Shown: one piece after another, positions 13,220 to 13,466 of the stretch | Layout of the letters: the number at the start of each line of letters is the position of its first letter | Position numbering within the stretch: position 1 is the stretch's first letter | Source of the DNA: Acetobacteraceae bacterium | GTDB lineage: Bacteria; Pseudomonadota; Alphaproteobacteria; Acetobacterales; Acetobacteraceae | Assembly: GCA_030039695.1 (NCBI GenBank) | Contig: JASHVB010000074.1 | Coordinates: forward strand, 1 to 13,466 | Direction: 5' to 3' | DNA: 13,466 nt | Program-made: the position numbers and the translations under genes | The notes under the pieces: generated by a model | Databases searched by the model: none | Told to the model about the DNA's origin: nothing | What the model saw: only the letters and a program-made list of their open reading frames with translations

Positions 13220-13466
13220 TTAGCTATGCGGTGAGCGTCGTGCACCCGGAAAGGCGGGCCTCTTACAGACCTGATGCCGTTGTAAGGTATCCTTAGAACC
13301 GAGATGTGGTTTCTTCCAATTGTTATCACCGTTGTCCAGCAACCAAAGTATCGTCGCACTATCGCGATCGAACCGACGCTGGGTGAGTCGCGGTGCAAGC
13401 CGATCGACCAGGGTCCGCGTCGGATCGCGCGGCTCTCTGGATTGCGCGCGCGCGCCGGTACGGCCA
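13220..13466 (-). CDS. Possible C-terminal end of a gene running in from the right edge
   Basis: A minus-strand frame enters at the window edge and stays open for 81 codons to a TAA at 13220-13222. It includes REPRDPTRTLVDRLAPRLTQ and ATILWLLDNGDNNWKKPHLG. There is no start inside the window, and no recognised domain. Third positions are less GC-biased in the last 45 codons than in neighbouring genes, so either the gene is foreign or decayed, or the frame is open by chance. An overlapping frame with an internal ATG (13398) is equally unsupported. Confidence 0.22.
   Translation of the reverse strand, partial: GRTGARAQSREPRDPTRTLVDRLAPRLTQRRFDRDSATILWLLDNGDNNWKKPHLGSKDTLQRHQVCKRPAFPGARRSPHS
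13262..13286. repeat. Inverted repeat CTTACA / TGTAAG
   Basis: Exact 6-base arms (13262-13267 and 13281-13286) are 13 bases apart, in the most AT-rich stretch of the window. The half-site spacing of about two turns could suit a dimeric regulator. It is short enough to arise by chance. Confidence 0.25.

Noticed and set aside
13444..13456. Alternating CG run near the right edge as a possible Z-DNA element
   Set aside because: The run is only about 12 bases, common in GC-rich genomes, and has no associated feature.

Overview
The window is a GC-rich bacterial chromosomal segment. Codon third positions are mostly G or C, and intergenic DNA is also GC-rich except for a more AT-rich patch near 13260-13380. 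The gene types fit a proteobacterium: a tripartite-type RND pump, an OmpR/EnvZ-type pair, a Liv-type ABC operon and a small Sec-exported protein. Alphaproteobacteria, perhaps Acetobacteraceae, is my best guess from overall style. No rRNA, tRNA or marker gene is present to prove it.

Layout. (A) 1-2556, plus strand: the 3' two thirds of an RND efflux pump gene, a MarR-family regulator 40 bp downstream, and a good Rho-independent terminator. (B) 2695-4765, minus strand, convergent with A: a response regulator followed by its sensor histidine kinase, with overlapping ends. (C) 4766-6119: mostly non-coding. It holds an isolated perfect operator-like palindrome, one small predicted secreted protein (5159-5434) with a hairpin just before its ribosome binding site and a strong hairpin after it, then about 600 bp with possible decayed coding sequence. 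(D) 6120-10423, plus strand: a complete five-gene branched-chain-amino-acid-type (Liv/HAAT) ABC transporter in the order binding protein, LivH, LivM, LivG, LivF. The last four genes are packed with 0 to 4 bp junctions. (E) 10918-12324, minus strand: an amidase-signature hydrolase convergent with D, with a promoter-like -10 and an inverted repeat directly upstream. (F) 12369-13466: no convincing intact gene, several short inverted repeats, coding-like but interrupted frames, and an open frame running off the right edge.

How the parts may work together. The RND pump and MarR protein look like a drug or toxicant export unit with its own regulator. The two-component pair may or may not control it. 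The Liv-type transporter imports an unknown small organic solute. The adjacent amidase makes an amide or other nitrogen compound a possible substrate, but the two are on opposite strands and the link is inference.

I looked for an undescribed system and found no clear one. The items most worth a second look are the orphan palindrome at 4972-4989, the small secreted protein and its RNA hairpins, the regulatory elements in front of the transporter and the amidase, and the two possibly decayed regions.
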